64,000 nt of DNA from Zerene cesonia (taxonomy: Eukaryota; Arthropoda; Insecta; Lepidoptera; Pieridae): assembly GCF_012273895.1 (NCBI RefSeq), contig NC_052118.1, forward strand, positions 5,109,164 through 5,173,163, in the 5' to 3' direction. The first letter of the stretch is position 1. Every line of letters starts with the position of its first letter. The notes under the pieces were generated by a model. It had not been told where the DNA came from and searched no databases. It saw nothing but the letters and a program-made list of their open reading frames with translations. A program made the translations under genes and the position numbers. This document shows, in pieces, positions 37,115-48,945 of this stretch.

Positions 37115-37205
37115 GCACGGATTCGAACTCGAGGTGCGTAAAAAGTTAAAAGCAGTAGTTTATATAATTCCAAATTCATTATCTAACCGCTAACGCCGAA
37201 ATAGT
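37115..37205 (-). mobile_element. tRNA-derived SINE-like fragment, second family
   Basis: On the minus strand an A-box-like TTAGCGGTTAGATAATG precedes a B box GAGTTCGAATCCG (plus strand CGGATTCGAACTC, 37118-37130). The flank continues as GTGCATGAAATA. The boxes are at tRNA-like spacing but the intervening sequence cannot fold as a proper tRNA by eye. It differs from the 2980 SINE family. Confidence 0.5.
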
Positions 37206-37859
37206 TTAGTAGAAGTATATTTACAATTGTTACTTTACTCTATTATGCATATCAGTTATAGTATAAAATCCTTTAAAATCCACTTTTATTTGCTTCACTA
37301 TATACATAAAACGCAAAATATTTACGTATAAATAATTTAATACAATGATTTTATGAAAATTTAACGCGTAATATGCCCCAGCAGGTACAATTATAAGCGT
37401 TGTCAGTAATTACAGCTGGCGCGTTATAAATATTTGAATGTAAAATATTAATAGTTGTATTTCACGAATGTACGTACAACATTCTGTAAAAATTATTATA
37501 TTGTGGACGATAAAGGAATTTTTAATAACAAACATACAATAAATAATTGTGTTTAAAATTATATAAAATGAATAGAGCGGCTCTTTTGTTCATATAATAC
37601 GTATTTTTTTATAATATTATCAATTTTTTATAATATATGCGTGAAGTTCGGTTCTCTTTTTCTATTTCTAGTTTTGTATTCATTAATCAAAGACCTTAAC
37701 CTATAACCTTTCAGAATTAAGAGTAAGCTTAAAGTAATAGTCTCACTGACTTACAAAAAAATTCTTGATAACAATCAAAACGTATCTCTTTTGGAATACC
37801 ATAAAGGTAAAGAAATATTGTGATCAATTATCACAATATTCGAAACTTAAAAACTACAC
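37206..37859. other. AT-rich noncoding DNA
   Basis: Nothing recognised. Local A/T content is extreme around 37560-37640. Confidence 0.55.
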
Positions 37860-38135
37860 TTTTTTATGTCATAGCGGTCAACCGAACTGGTGGTTCGCCT
37901 CTGAGAATGCGCTGCCCGCTTTTAAGGAGTAAGGGATAAAGAAAGGAATGATGACTTGAAAGAAGGAATGGACTGGGAAGGGCTAGGAGAAGGAAATAGG
38001 CCTCCGGCTCCCTCACTCACCGTATGGAACACAATAGCAAGCTATTATTTCACGCTGGTATTCTGTGGGAGTGTGGTACTTCCCCGGTGCTAGCTGGCCC
38101 AATTCGTGCCGAAGCATGCTCGACTCCCACAATAG
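37860..38135 (-). mobile_element. Poly(A)-tailed retroposon, minus strand
   Basis: T6 at 37860-37865 followed by ATGTCATAGCGG, then GAACTGGTGGTTCGCC, GGCCTCCGGCTCCCTCACTC and TACTTCCCCGGTGC. It has the same family and orientation as 22817-23160, with a deletion after the tail region. Confidence 0.75.
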
Positions 38136-38224
38136 CAATATAACTAAATAGTAAATAGGCATAGGTAGGTATATTTGATTACAATAAACTTTTTTTATCC
38201 TAATTAATAGTTATTCTATAATAT

Positions 38225-38403
38225 GCTAGACGCTAGTTCCGGCTCCGCCCGAGTATCAAGTTTTATCCCAAGGGAGCATTTAATAAGGATTAAAATTATT
38301 CTATCACTCAAGTCAGCTCATACACGGACGGGCAAACATTCAAACAAACAAACTTTCACATTTATAATTTAAATGTGAAGTATAATTATAATATTAGTGT
38401 GAT
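38225..38403 (-). mobile_element. Transposon tail fragment, GGAGCATTTA subfamily
   Basis: Starts CTAGACGCTAGTTCCGGCTC, shares TATCCCAAGGGAGCATTTA with 11239-11433 and ends TATAATATTAGTGTGAT. Confidence 0.65.
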
Positions 38404-38599
38404 ATTTAGTAGATAATATTATTTAAGTAAATACTACACCGTTTACGTTTGTATAAAAGATGTTTTCTCTTTAAGAAAATTCTACAGAAACAAATTCTAA
38501 AGCTACCGGTAGCAACATACCGCAACACAATAGAACCAACATTTGCACCAAAACTTATTCGTATAATAACGTAGCTCTATGTTATGTTAAAACTAAATA
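38404..38599. other. AT-rich noncoding DNA
   Basis: Nothing recognised. Confidence 0.55.
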
Positions 38600-38880
38600 A
38601 GAGGCAACGCAAACTTAGTGCACAATAATCTGTTGGTGGCGAATCAACAAGAGGCGTCGGACGCGCAGCATTTCCATTATTTACCGTAGCGGTTTGCGCC
38701 GGTTTCCACACAAATGAATTGGACAATAAAGCGCCAAGCACCCGTCAACTTTTCCTTAATGAAACTTTTTGATAATAAAATGAAATGGGGGCACTGAAAA
38801 GTTTACCCGCTTAATCTTTGATCAGTTGCTTTGCTCTGTTTTTGTCACACTGCAGATCCAGTATTTTAGCGTCTCGAATA
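38600..38880. other. GC-richer block, candidate regulatory element
   Basis: Contains GAGGCGTCGGACGCGCAGC and GCGGTTTGCGCCGG with interspersed AT-rich binding-site-like words, unlike its surroundings. There is no open frame over most of it and no repeat signature. Confidence 0.35.
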
Positions 38881-39828
38881 AAAAGTGGCTTTGGCGGCAG
38901 TTAGTTCGTTTTTCCATTTATTCCTCGCAGTTTTATATTTTCCAGGAAATTTTGTTAAGTTTCGTATTTTTAGGTTTGAAAAATACTTTTAAATTTGCAG
39001 CATTTACCTCTGATAGGCAAGTTTACGAACAAAAATATGAAACAAAAAATAACATTATCAAATATCACATTCCAATAACCTTTAACTATTCCGATATTAA
39101 AAAGTGTTTTCCAAGAAGCATCTAGTAGTGAAACCCCATATTATTGCATTTCTTAGAACGATGTTATGTGAAAACAAATATTTCAATAAGTGTTTTTTAT
39201 TTGGGCGGTAAAATCCAATAATGTTAACAAATAAGGTATTGTTTCAGTGACAATACTGACAGCAGAATCCTATTGTCAATCAAACGCAATGTTAGCAACA
39301 TAGCAACTTATTTAATTAATCTCGAAGCCCCCGACTCAAACTAACTTTGAAATGGAATCAAATATGTATTTAATTAAACATCTTAGTTATACTGCGACAT
39401 GGGTATTGAGAATAGATTTTCCGTAGTTTATGCATATTGTAATGATATCAACCCATGATTTTTATAAAATGTGTTGAGTTCCTATATTTTACAACTAAAT
39501 TCATTCGAAATTAACATATTATTTAAAAATAGTCTTCAAAATATTCAGATTATAATACCTACTATTTTCAGAACATTTTTGTATAACTCAAATGCAGAAT
39601 TTTAAATCCCCTAATGTATGGCGCTCAACTTTTGCAAGAACTAAGTTGAAAATAAAATAAAAAATATTTCCGCTGCTGAAAATGCTTCAACCAAAAATTC
39701 TGAAAACGATTTACAAATAATAAGCAAATAATGGAAATTAATCTGCTTTTTCAGAGTCTACTTTATTATTCTTTTACCTTCTTCTATCGATAATTAAATG
39801 ATCAAATATATTATAAACACACATAATC
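38881..39828. other. AT-rich noncoding DNA
   Basis: A 99-codon plus-strand frame (38826-39125) has no recognisable domain. Its base composition is that of the surroundings, so I treat it as chance. No repeat recognised. Confidence 0.5.
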
Positions 39829-39909
39829 ATTGTATTTCCTTCGATTTTTCTCGCTTTAGTTATTGTGCATGGAGAATAATAACTAAGGTGAGAAAAATCG
39901 ATGTACAAT
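39829..39909 (+). ncRNA. miRNA-precursor-like hairpin
   Basis: A 24 bp left arm (39841-39864) pairs with a right arm (39878-39901) around a 13 nt loop. Read as plus-strand RNA every position pairs: 22 Watson-Crick and two G-U pairs. On the minus strand the same two positions would be C-A mismatches. After an asymmetric internal loop a lower stem of ATTGTA (39829-39834) and TACAAT (39904-39909) adds 6 bp. The size (arm plus loop 61 nt) suits a pre-miRNA. I do not recognise the mature sequence. A small inverted-repeat transposon is the main alternative. Confidence 0.4.
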
Positions 39910-42814
39910 CCTATATCTTATTAATAAGACGTAGTATAACTAAATAAAATATAAAAGTAAAACTATGTCAAGCTAAACATGAGTTTGTCGTCATTGGGTG
40001 CCAAATTGTATTAATCAAAGGATTTATAAATAGCAGAGCTTGACATAATGAAGATTGGAAAGCAAATTAACGCTTTAATGAAATATACAAACGCAGTACG
40101 TATAAAAGCAGTCTCAAGGAAGTTCACAAAATATAGGTGACACAATTTTAAAACAAACTAACTGATAAGATTTATGGACCTTAGAAACAATACTTCGCAG
40201 AAGTTGCAATAAAACAATACATAACACAAATGAAGCTGCCAGCGACTTCTAGAGCCAAATAAAATTCGAAATTGAAAACTTACTTAGGTTCTGACAAAGC
40301 AATTCGCGCCTACATCTTACACTAGCGAATAATAAATGAGACTTTACTAAGTTTTCTCAAATTCTAGATTAGGTTACCGAGGAACGAAGCGAAAATGTAC
40401 TAATGCTACCTTGGAGTACAGTTAGAATAGATAGTCTATATGTAGGTGATTTATGTATTTTCACTATTCTCTTTTACTACGTTTTCTCATGAATAAAAAC
40501 TTTTTTCGTCTCGCTATTATAAACATTTAAATTAATTTATGAATTATTATTAATATTAATATATTATGAGTTATTAAAAAAAATGTATGTTACATATTGT
40601 TTGTTCATCTAAAGTAGAATATGTATTCTAGACATATGTCTGAAAAAGTTAAATAGTTGAATTAATTTTAATCAAAAAATAAGACCTACAGTTTAAATAC
40701 GAACACGAGTATATTTTAAGGTAAATTTGTGTTGCAAACTCGCAACTTACTCACATATATATTATACAATATGAATCCTTGACATTATTGTATACGGTGT
40801 ACAGTTTTCCCAACAAAGTATACCTAATAGCCAAGGTATACACACTAATCCCCTCTAAATTTACATGCAAAAGACTACCTACAGGCGTCCCTAATTAGAT
40901 TTTTTGGTTGTGTTCATAATTAACTCCGTGTAATATGAGCTACGGTGCTTAAAACGGTCGTATAATTCCTTTTCTTAATAAGAAATAACTTAGTTACCTT
41001 TAAACATTATTTAGCAACCTCACCTTAACGTCATAAATATACTTTATTTGCAAATCAATAAGGTATGGTTAGAGCTAATTTAGGTTACTTTTTGGACTTG
41101 GTATGAGATTAGTTACTTTGTTTTTTTTTCAGATCTACCAGTAAGAAGGTGGTGACTGCTTGTAATAAATTATGTGACCCACTAGTTCATTTGCCCATTC
41201 TCCTTTAAGCAATTATATTGAGTTCCTTGTGATGATTGTAACAGAATAATATAAAATATATATTTATTGTATAGGTTCACATATGCAATATGCATGGAAC
41301 ACACAGCGACATGAGAATTATTTTTTATGTTATTCCGTTTCGATGGCTAAAGGATGTACAAATCACAAGCACTATACATGTTATAACTGTTGTGAATTTC
41401 ACTACCGCTATGGAAATGTTATCAGGTAATTAATTTAAATGGAGTCTTATTAGTTATCTACATTTACATAATTTTTGTATTTCTTCTTCCTATCAAAATT
41501 GAAGACTAATTTTAAAATTATAACGATGTTAACCCGATGTTAGTACAAAGTACTATCTGTAGTCGTACTATATTAAACATTATAATTTAAATCGTTCGCA
41601 CAATGCATGTATCCCAACAATGGACACTATGTAACAATATCGAATATTCTATTCAGTCAATATGAGATTATAAACTCAGTTTATGCATAGACGTGGTGTA
41701 ATACAGCAGAAACTCCGCTATTATTCGTGAAGTTATTTCAATAGATGGATGGAATTGGAGTGTACACAATTTATCTACCACGATGCTCTAGATCCATCCA
41801 AGTTCAACTCCACTTCCCTGATACAGATCCGCTTGTAAAATCTGATTCAATAAAGCAAAAGTTTGGACGTTTTTATTGTCCGTTGGAAATCTATTGGACA
41901 TTGTTCGAAATGTTACAAAAACACAATAAGACAATTGTATTTATTATAAAATGAACATGACATTTATTTTAATTTGGCGGCAATTTCAATTATGGTATTA
42001 TATAATACGATAAAAAGTAAGCAGAAGTTTTCGGTGCAGGATACATGGCATGGAGTTTTATTTAAAAAAATATAGAAAAGTAACAAAGCATTTGTGTAAA
42101 ACCTTTTTTCTTTGTATAAAAAGTAGTCCTACTTAATTTAGTACAAAAATCCTTTAAAATTCACAGTTGTGTATATTATACTTAAATCTATAATAGAAAG
42201 TTTTTATCTCAATACTTTAATATGAACTGGTCTTTTGAAATACTAGACAGAATTGTCTTCATTGAATACGTATTAGCCATTAAAAGTCTAATTTTAACTT
42301 TAAATAAGGGATGTTAACTTGGTAATTTTTGGATGAAGCCTTGAATTATGTATGTAAGAGCATGTAATATGAAATGATGAAATTCTATATGAGACATAAT
42401 ATACGCACATTTACCGCCCACTAGTTAATAAAGCAATTAATAACATTGAAGCCCGATCGTGTTTACATCAAATAATAATATTTCATATTTACTGATAAGC
42501 TTAATATTTTTATCTCTTTTATTATTTCTTATTAATATTTACTCTTACTAATCAGAAGTCGTCTTAATTGCGACTTAGTGGAGATCGTGAATTATGATTC
42601 AGTTTTATATTACATAACATTAAGAAAACATAAGATTTTCTTATTTGTGTAGAAACAAAATGAACAAAATATATTATCGTTGGCATATTTTAACATTGAT
42701 CTAGTTCTTGGTTTTAAAATGTATTGAAAAGAGCTGTATTATTTTTAGCAGTAATAACATTTCATAAAAGTGTTCATATTGATCGATTGTATTTCAAGAC
42801 AGAGTTAGTTGAAG
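39910..42814. other. AT-rich noncoding DNA
   Basis: No recognised repeat. A T-rich run ending in CAG at about 41120-41132 resembles a 3' splice site, but the following frame stops within a few codons. The frame 41745-41954 is featureless. Confidence 0.5.
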
Positions 42815-42905
42815 CAGTAGAGACGCGAGTTCGCCGCCCGTGCACTCGCTCAGTGTTCAATGGCCCGAGATGAAGTCGATCTCATGAAATTCGGAGTCTA
42901 ACCGT
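42815..42905. other. GC-rich patch, unassigned
   Basis: GACGCGAGTTCGCCGCCCGT and GGCCCGAGATGAAGTCG stand out in AT-rich DNA. There is no frame or repeat signature. Confidence 0.35.
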
Positions 42906-44750
42906 CCACACTCTATTTATTCCCCTTTGTACATTCATCTTTGTAAACAAATCTTTTATAACTAATTAATTGGTCTTTACACGCACGGTCTACATTTGTT
43001 GAAAATTCACACCACAATTTTGGCAAGTTTATTTTTGAGTTTCTCAACTTGCTTAACACATAATTATAGTTATAAGTCATTGATTTTCGTACTAGATTTC
43101 ACAATACATATGCCCACTATTTCGAATAAAGTAATTATATTTATATTAAACAAGAGGTGAACGTCCACTTTATTAACAAATAATTACATCGCAACATACG
43201 TCTCGAACAATTTAATTTCGCCAGTTCGTAACCTGGCGCTGTCGTTGAACTTTGGGGCAAATTTTTACACCTCAAGCTTATTTACACTTGTATGTAAGTA
43301 CTCACAACTCGTAACAATAGAACGGACAAAACACTTTGTTTAACAATACGCCGTGATAACCTAATGACCTTATAAAGCTAAGTGAACTCCTTTCATGACA
43401 AAACGCAATAGAAATTTTCACGTGGAAAGTCAATGCAAAGCTTAGCATTCTTAATATCATTTATGCATGCACGGCGTATATTTCATTGAAAAAGAAACAA
43501 AACCTTATAAATAACGGGTTAGAAATAGCATACACAATGTAGAGGTGTGCTTTTTATTTTTATATCGTAATTTATTACAAGCTAAGTGAATAGCTTTATT
43601 TATATTTTAATAAGAATAATTTCATAGCTATTTGTATAACTTACAGTTAAAAACTACAAGCGTTATTATAACCTTTTTGAAGATGATATCAAATTCTTTG
43701 ATTATATTTAAATAATGCATATAAAGTTTTATTTGTGAACATGTAAAGTTTTGTTATAGAAATTTATTACATTATAATTTAATTCTTTTATATCTTATAC
43801 AGTAAAATATGGACAAACTGTAGGCATAAAAGGCTCATAATGTTATGATATTAGAATTTCTAAGATATTTGAAAAGTGCACACCGATATACGGAGATTGT
43901 ACTATAGAGATTTTTGGTCATCTCATTTCCACGGCTTAGCTGTCTATTTAGATAAGAACGCTTTAATTTAACCTGTTTAAATCTTCCCCAAAAGCCACAA
44001 GTTTCAAATTCGTAATTAATTTTCAATTGTATGTAAACGATTCGATTTTTTGGAAGTTACCAGTCAATACATGAGAATAGCCTGACAGCAATTCTGTCCA
44101 TAATAATCAGTTCTCAATCTACATAAAAGAAATGAATTACAATTTTTGTTTTAATTAACCAACTAATGTAAATATTGAAGAAAATGTAGGTATAATTTTA
44201 TAACTTAAAATTATTTTATGGTTTAATAATTTTTATTTCAATGAATATAGGATCGTTAGGATTTTTGTACTAACTTTGAATATTCATGTCGACTAAGAAT
44301 ATTTACATGTTGCATATTTATTATTTATATAAAGCTATACCATTGCTGGGTCGAATTTGATGTTTGGTCTTCTTTAAATAAGTTTCTTTGCTTGATTTTC
44401 TACACAATAACGTTCTTTCACTTAAAACTTGATCTATTTTTTCACTATAAAATGTTTTAATATACAATCATTATTCGTTTACAACTAAATTCACTTCTAC
44501 TATCTACACACCGCCATTATCGCACCTCATTCTACGAACACCTTGGCCACACCTAGCTATACAGCTGAACTGTAGTTAATGTGCATAAATAGATACCTTC
44601 AACATTTACATGAAATTGACTTTATCATACCTATCTTTGGGAAAACAAAGGAACAGATAGGTTACGTTATGTTTTCTCTGATTACACGTAAAATCAATAA
44701 GCTCTGGAGTGGAGAAAAACAAAAGTTGAATGAAATAATTATATGGGTAG
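42906..44750. other. AT-rich noncoding DNA
   Basis: A 6 bp-arm hairpin word (CGCCAG...CTGGCG) occurs near 43218-43237. No gene or repeat recognised. The frames at 43835-44026 and 44579-44794 are featureless. Confidence 0.5.
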
Positions 44751-44774
44751 TAGATGACGCAGTAGCGTCATCTA
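44751..44774. repeat. Perfect 10 bp inverted repeat with TGACG halves
   Basis: TAGATGACGC, a 4 nt loop AGTA, then GCGTCATCTA. The arms carry TGACG and CGTCA, half-sites of CREB/ATF-type bZIP proteins. Confidence 0.85.
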
Positions 44775-45589
44775 TTTACGTCAGAAAACTGTAAAAGGCT
44801 TTTAACAAGAAGAATATATACATATATTAAGCATTTTTTTTTCAATATAGGATTTATTATAAGATTTTTCAGCTGATAATGAATAGTATACAAATGAGTA
44901 TATTCAATAAACGGAAAACAGCATGAAATAAGCTGTAATATGACGCCAGGAGTATCACAAAAAAAACTTTGTCTGTACTTTGTACATACTCAGTCTACTA
45001 AAATCAATACAAACAAAACTTCCACTACATTCCTCAACTAGGCAAGTGTCTCGACTTGACCCAAAGGTCATCTGGATAAGATCGCCTCGTAGCGATAAGC
45101 ACAATAAGTACACAATGTCTTTCTTGATACATATCTTGAAATAAAGGATCAAATACTACGAATAGTCATTAATTGGACGTACTCAGTCACAATTATTTAT
45201 GATAGACATTGTTTGAAAAATAATAGTTGACAATGTACATTAAGTACACTCGCAGAGTATATAGTTTGCATTATCGTAGCGCAGTGCAGATTACTATTCA
45301 TAGAAAAGCCTCTTAAATCCTCGACGAACAAGAATTCGAATAGTTGATATATTATTAACACTTAAGGACTGATATCTAAATCTTAGTGTCGAAACGATTT
45401 CTTTAACTTCCCTTTTATTTATTAAATAATTATTTGTCGTTCCCAAGCTCGGAAATCAAATCAAATGAATGTAAAAAACAGGAAAAGTGTACATTTAATC
45501 GAATACTATTTTAACAATTGAAAATACCTGGAATTTAAAATTCGCTGTTCAAAAAGGCATTCGTTAACCGTTTTCACTGAAAACGGGAA
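44775..45589. other. AT-rich noncoding DNA
   Basis: Nothing recognised. Confidence 0.5.
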
Positions 45590-45870
45590 TCCATTAAGTC
45601 TGGCAACAATAATGTTGTTCGTATCGCTCAATAAGCAGAGCTATGCGTCCCGATTTCCGACGCTGTAATGACAACCTTTTGAGTCGGAGCCGCCTGGAGC
45701 GCATTGCCCATCGACCGAACTTAACGCGAACAGAACAAGCAACAAAACAGTAATTGCGAATCGGGACCATGTCCGCATGCAACTCAGCAACTGTTGCGTT
45801 TTATGTCCAGAGCTCCGCTAATGAATGTGCCGTGGAGCACCGCGCACACAAACCTCAATGCTTTTCATTT
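45590..45870. other. GC-rich block, candidate regulatory element
   Basis: A sustained GC-richer stretch with ACAATAATGTTGT (inverted Sox-like words), GAGTCGGAGCCGCCTGGAGC and TGTCCGCATGC. The open frame on the minus strand (45594-45782) gives a basic peptide with no motif. No repeat signature. Confidence 0.4.
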
Positions 45871-46735
45871 ATCATTTTTGTTTCCTAATATGAAACGACA
45901 TACAGCGCTAATTAGTATTTCGTCGTTTTTAAAATTTCCTCACATAATTTATTTTTTAAACACGTCTCACCTGCATTATATTTTATTATATCACAAAAAT
46001 AATGTTAACTGTAAGAATTTTTGGAACATATAATTAAAAATACAAGTATAGAATACTTTAACAAATTATGACACAATTATTTTACAAACGTCAAAGTAAG
46101 CAAATAGTATGCTAGAAATAAAAAGGCAAGTTAAGTGGCTTTATCTATTTACTTTGCAGGCGGCCTTTCTTAATCGCATTATGTAACCTCGGCCTTACAT
46201 TCTGAACCTAACGAGCTAATTTAGTAGCCCCTAGAGGACAATTTTCCTTATATACGTATGGACCGATTCAAGGAACAATATATATGAGGGGTTGCATTAT
46301 TAATTAAACACCAATCGTAATGGTTCATTACTCGTTAGAACAAGTCCAATAACAGTAATAAATAACATGTAAGATGTACTCGTAATACATGTGTATAATA
46401 ATACATACATGTACCTATATCAAATAATAATAACAAGTATATGTTTTGATGCAGATGTCTACAAATAATTGAGACAAATTTTAAATATTTGTAAATAGTC
46501 AAATATTTTTGAGTCAAATACTAAACATTATTTTTTTTTACTATTTATTTTATACATTCTGTTTGATTCTTACAAAACTAAAAAAAAATTGTTTGGCTGA
46601 AATACAAATTCAGGAAAATTTGTATGTCAGCAATAGAATTAAATGAATGGAATCATGCGCACGATTAAACACATCGTTATTGTCATTTATCTCTCATATT
46701 AAGAATTATATTCATTAAAACAAAAGTTATTCAGG
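45871..46735. other. AT-rich noncoding DNA
   Basis: A pyrimidine run plus TTTGCAG near 46150-46160 resembles an acceptor site, but no exon is evident. Otherwise nothing recognised. Confidence 0.5.
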
Positions 46736-46743
46736 TAGGCAAT
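46736..46743. repeat. 8 bp target-site duplication, left
   Basis: TAGGCAAT, repeated exactly at 46911-46918. Confidence 0.9.
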
Positions 46744-46910
46744 CAGTGGCGTAGCTATCATAGGGCCTGGTGGTGCAGGGCATCAGGGCCCCGAAGCTCA
46801 GGGGGCCCTCTAACATCAGCTTTGAAAGAGGGGAGGAAGGTGGAAAGAGGGGAGGAGGGCCCGATTCTTTCCCTATGCACCAGAACCTTGTTCCTCTAGC
46901 TACGCCACTG
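46744..46910. mobile_element. hAT-type MITE, complete, 167 bp
   Basis: Terminal inverted repeats share CAGTGGCGTAGCTA: it starts this way at 46744 and ends TAGCTACGCCACTG at 46910. A perfect 8 bp duplication lies on both sides. Length of duplication and the CAG start fit the hAT superfamily. The interior is G-rich (GGGCCCCGAAG, GGGGAGGA) and has no transposase, so it would depend on an enzyme encoded elsewhere. Confidence 0.9.
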
Positions 46911-46918
46911 TAGGCAAT
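46911..46918. repeat. 8 bp target-site duplication, right
   Basis: TAGGCAAT, identical to 46736-46743. Confidence 0.9.
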
Positions 46919-47457
46919 CCACCACTGGTTAACATGATGTAATGTTAATGACTGGTAGTCTATCTACCTGAACAATTTAATTGTTTATACAATTGAATAG
47001 TATTGACAACTGCCAAGCGCCTACGCTATTTCAAAAAAAAAAGTTTTAAAGAGCCTAAATTTTCCCAGATGCAAACTCGTATACTTAAAGTAGACGCTTA
47101 CCTACATCACTGGTTTTAAATTGCTATTATTTGCATTTAATTGTTCGTTACAGTCTTGGCAACCAATTGTGAAAATCGAAGATTAGTTTACTATTGTTGA
47201 GTTTATTGAATCCGATCGCAATATAACTGATAAAGCAATTCGTGCATTGTTTACAAGAATGTTGTAATGATACCGTCGATCAACCAGCAGCAAGAGAACT
47301 GTCAAGCTCTATTGTTATCAGTTGTTTGTATAAGGAGTTTAATTCCTAAATCTCTTTATAACATTAAGAAGATCTTTAGGGTTATCCTCGTGCTTCATAT
47401 TATTATTTCATTTTTAATACTAGTTCTAATCATATTTAGGTAAAATAAGATGGATTA
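46919..47457. other. AT-rich noncoding DNA
   Basis: Nothing recognised. Confidence 0.55.
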
Positions 47458-47656
47458 TCCTACTAATATTATAAATGCGAAAGTTTGTAAGGATGTGTGT
47501 GCGTTTGCTGCTCTTTCACACAAAAACTACTGAACCGATTGCAATGATATTTGGTAAGTAGACAGCTGAACAACTTGAATAACATGTAGGCAACTTTTAT
47601 CCCCCTATTCTTACGGGATACGGACTTACGCGGGTGAAACCGCGGGGCGCAGCTAG
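47458..47656 (+). mobile_element. Helitron-like non-autonomous element, complete
   Basis: Starts TCCTACTAATATTATAAATG after host A (47457). It contains CAAAAACTACTGAACCG and GGATACGGACTTACGCGGG and ends GCGGGGCGCAGCTAG before host T (47657). The TC start, the GC-rich near-terminal segment, CTAG end and A^T site all fit Helitrons. It encodes no protein. Confidence 0.85.
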
Positions 47657-48484
47657 TATTTCATAATTTCATATTATTCTCTTTTTTAAATTCACAATTG
47701 TCTAATATAAAAATCCATGCTGAATCCACTAAATTGAGTATTGAGTTCCAAATCATTGGATGGAGTAATTGAGTAATATCGCAACTTGTGTAGCCTTCAT
47801 CTATCTTCAGCCGTGCATCCAACATCGAATCAAACTGTTTTGATGCTTTATAGCGCTATGCACTGAATACGCAATCCGCAAAATAGCAAAGTGCAAATGG
47901 ACTGGCTGTGTTGCTAGTTACGGTAGATGGTTTCCCGAACTAGTACTGAAAATGTTACCCTTAATTGCTATCTAAAAATAGTTAAATACTTACATAAACC
48001 CCTACATATAATAGAGTTTAATGAATTACAAAAATAATACAATATAAGTAGGTATGTAATCTAAAGCTACAATAATAGGATATTTTGTTTATGTATACGG
48101 TCTTTCAAATTGTTTAATATAATTCAAAAATGTATTATAAATTATGATAAATCGAACACTATAGATGTATTTAAAATATACAAAGAACATAGTTGACAAT
48201 GCATAAAATTATATGGTAAATAGCTTACAGAATAACTTAAATATTTTGCTTATTTCGAAGTGCATACTACTCTTACTCGAGCAATGTACTAAGTATCTAA
48301 CTTCTGCAAGAGTCAATAAAAAGTTCTGAAACATGTCGTTGAAGCTTGAAGTTGTAATGTTATGAAACTATGATAAACAAAACAGTGCATACCGAACGGA
48401 ACATCCAAGATTTTCGAGCGGCTATCATCCCTTGTTTATCAAACTATCCAACTGAGATGTTTACGTAGCACTTAATTGAATTAA
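47657..48484. other. AT-rich noncoding DNA
   Basis: Nothing recognised. Confidence 0.55.
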
Positions 48485-48945
48485 AATAGAGACAGTGGTC
48501 GCAAAAAGCACGATGATGCAAAGAGTACAGCGACGTAGCGTCCGCTCTCAGAAGCGGAGCGGCCAGCACTGACAGGTCCATGAGGCCTCCCGCCACCCCT
48601 CAACCATCCCTAAAGCTTCATCCTTCGCCCCTGCCGATAAGGTGCAGCTTGCCGCCTTCGTAAAACTGCTGACTATTTCTCGGCTAAGCACCAACTTATT
48701 AACATAAAGTAAATGAAGATGCACTGAGTAGCAGACACTAAGACCACTCATTGCGGCGCGGAAAAGAAATTGCAAATGCATGCATTTTGCTCGCTATTTA
48801 AAAGATACTTATTTAAATGTATATTTAAAAGTTATTAACATATTTAAATTCCCTGTAATAAAAGATTTAAAAAAATGTATTTACAACGTAAATGATGGGC
48901 TGGCATCGCCCATCAACCTCGCACGCGTCACGCCGCCCTATTAAT
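48485..48945. other. GC-rich block, unassigned
   Basis: The first part (48485-48780) includes GAAGCGGAGCGGCCAGC and CTCCCGCCACCCCTC. A second small patch at 48895-48945 has a GATGGGC...GCCCATC inverted repeat and CGCACGCGTCACGCCGCCC. A 77-codon minus-strand frame (48548-48781) lacks any recognisable domain. It could be a regulatory element, or an exon of an unseen gene. Confidence 0.35.

Noticed and set aside
38826..39125. 99-codon plus-strand frame
   Set aside because: Composition matches AT-rich background. There is no recognisable domain, start context or splice signal.
41115..41150. T-rich run ending in CAG, like a 3' splice site
   Set aside because: The downstream frame stops almost at once, and no donor site at exon-like distance was convincing.
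43218..43237. CGCCAG...CTGGCG hairpin
   Set aside because: Arms of 6 bp are too short to be notable in a window of this size.
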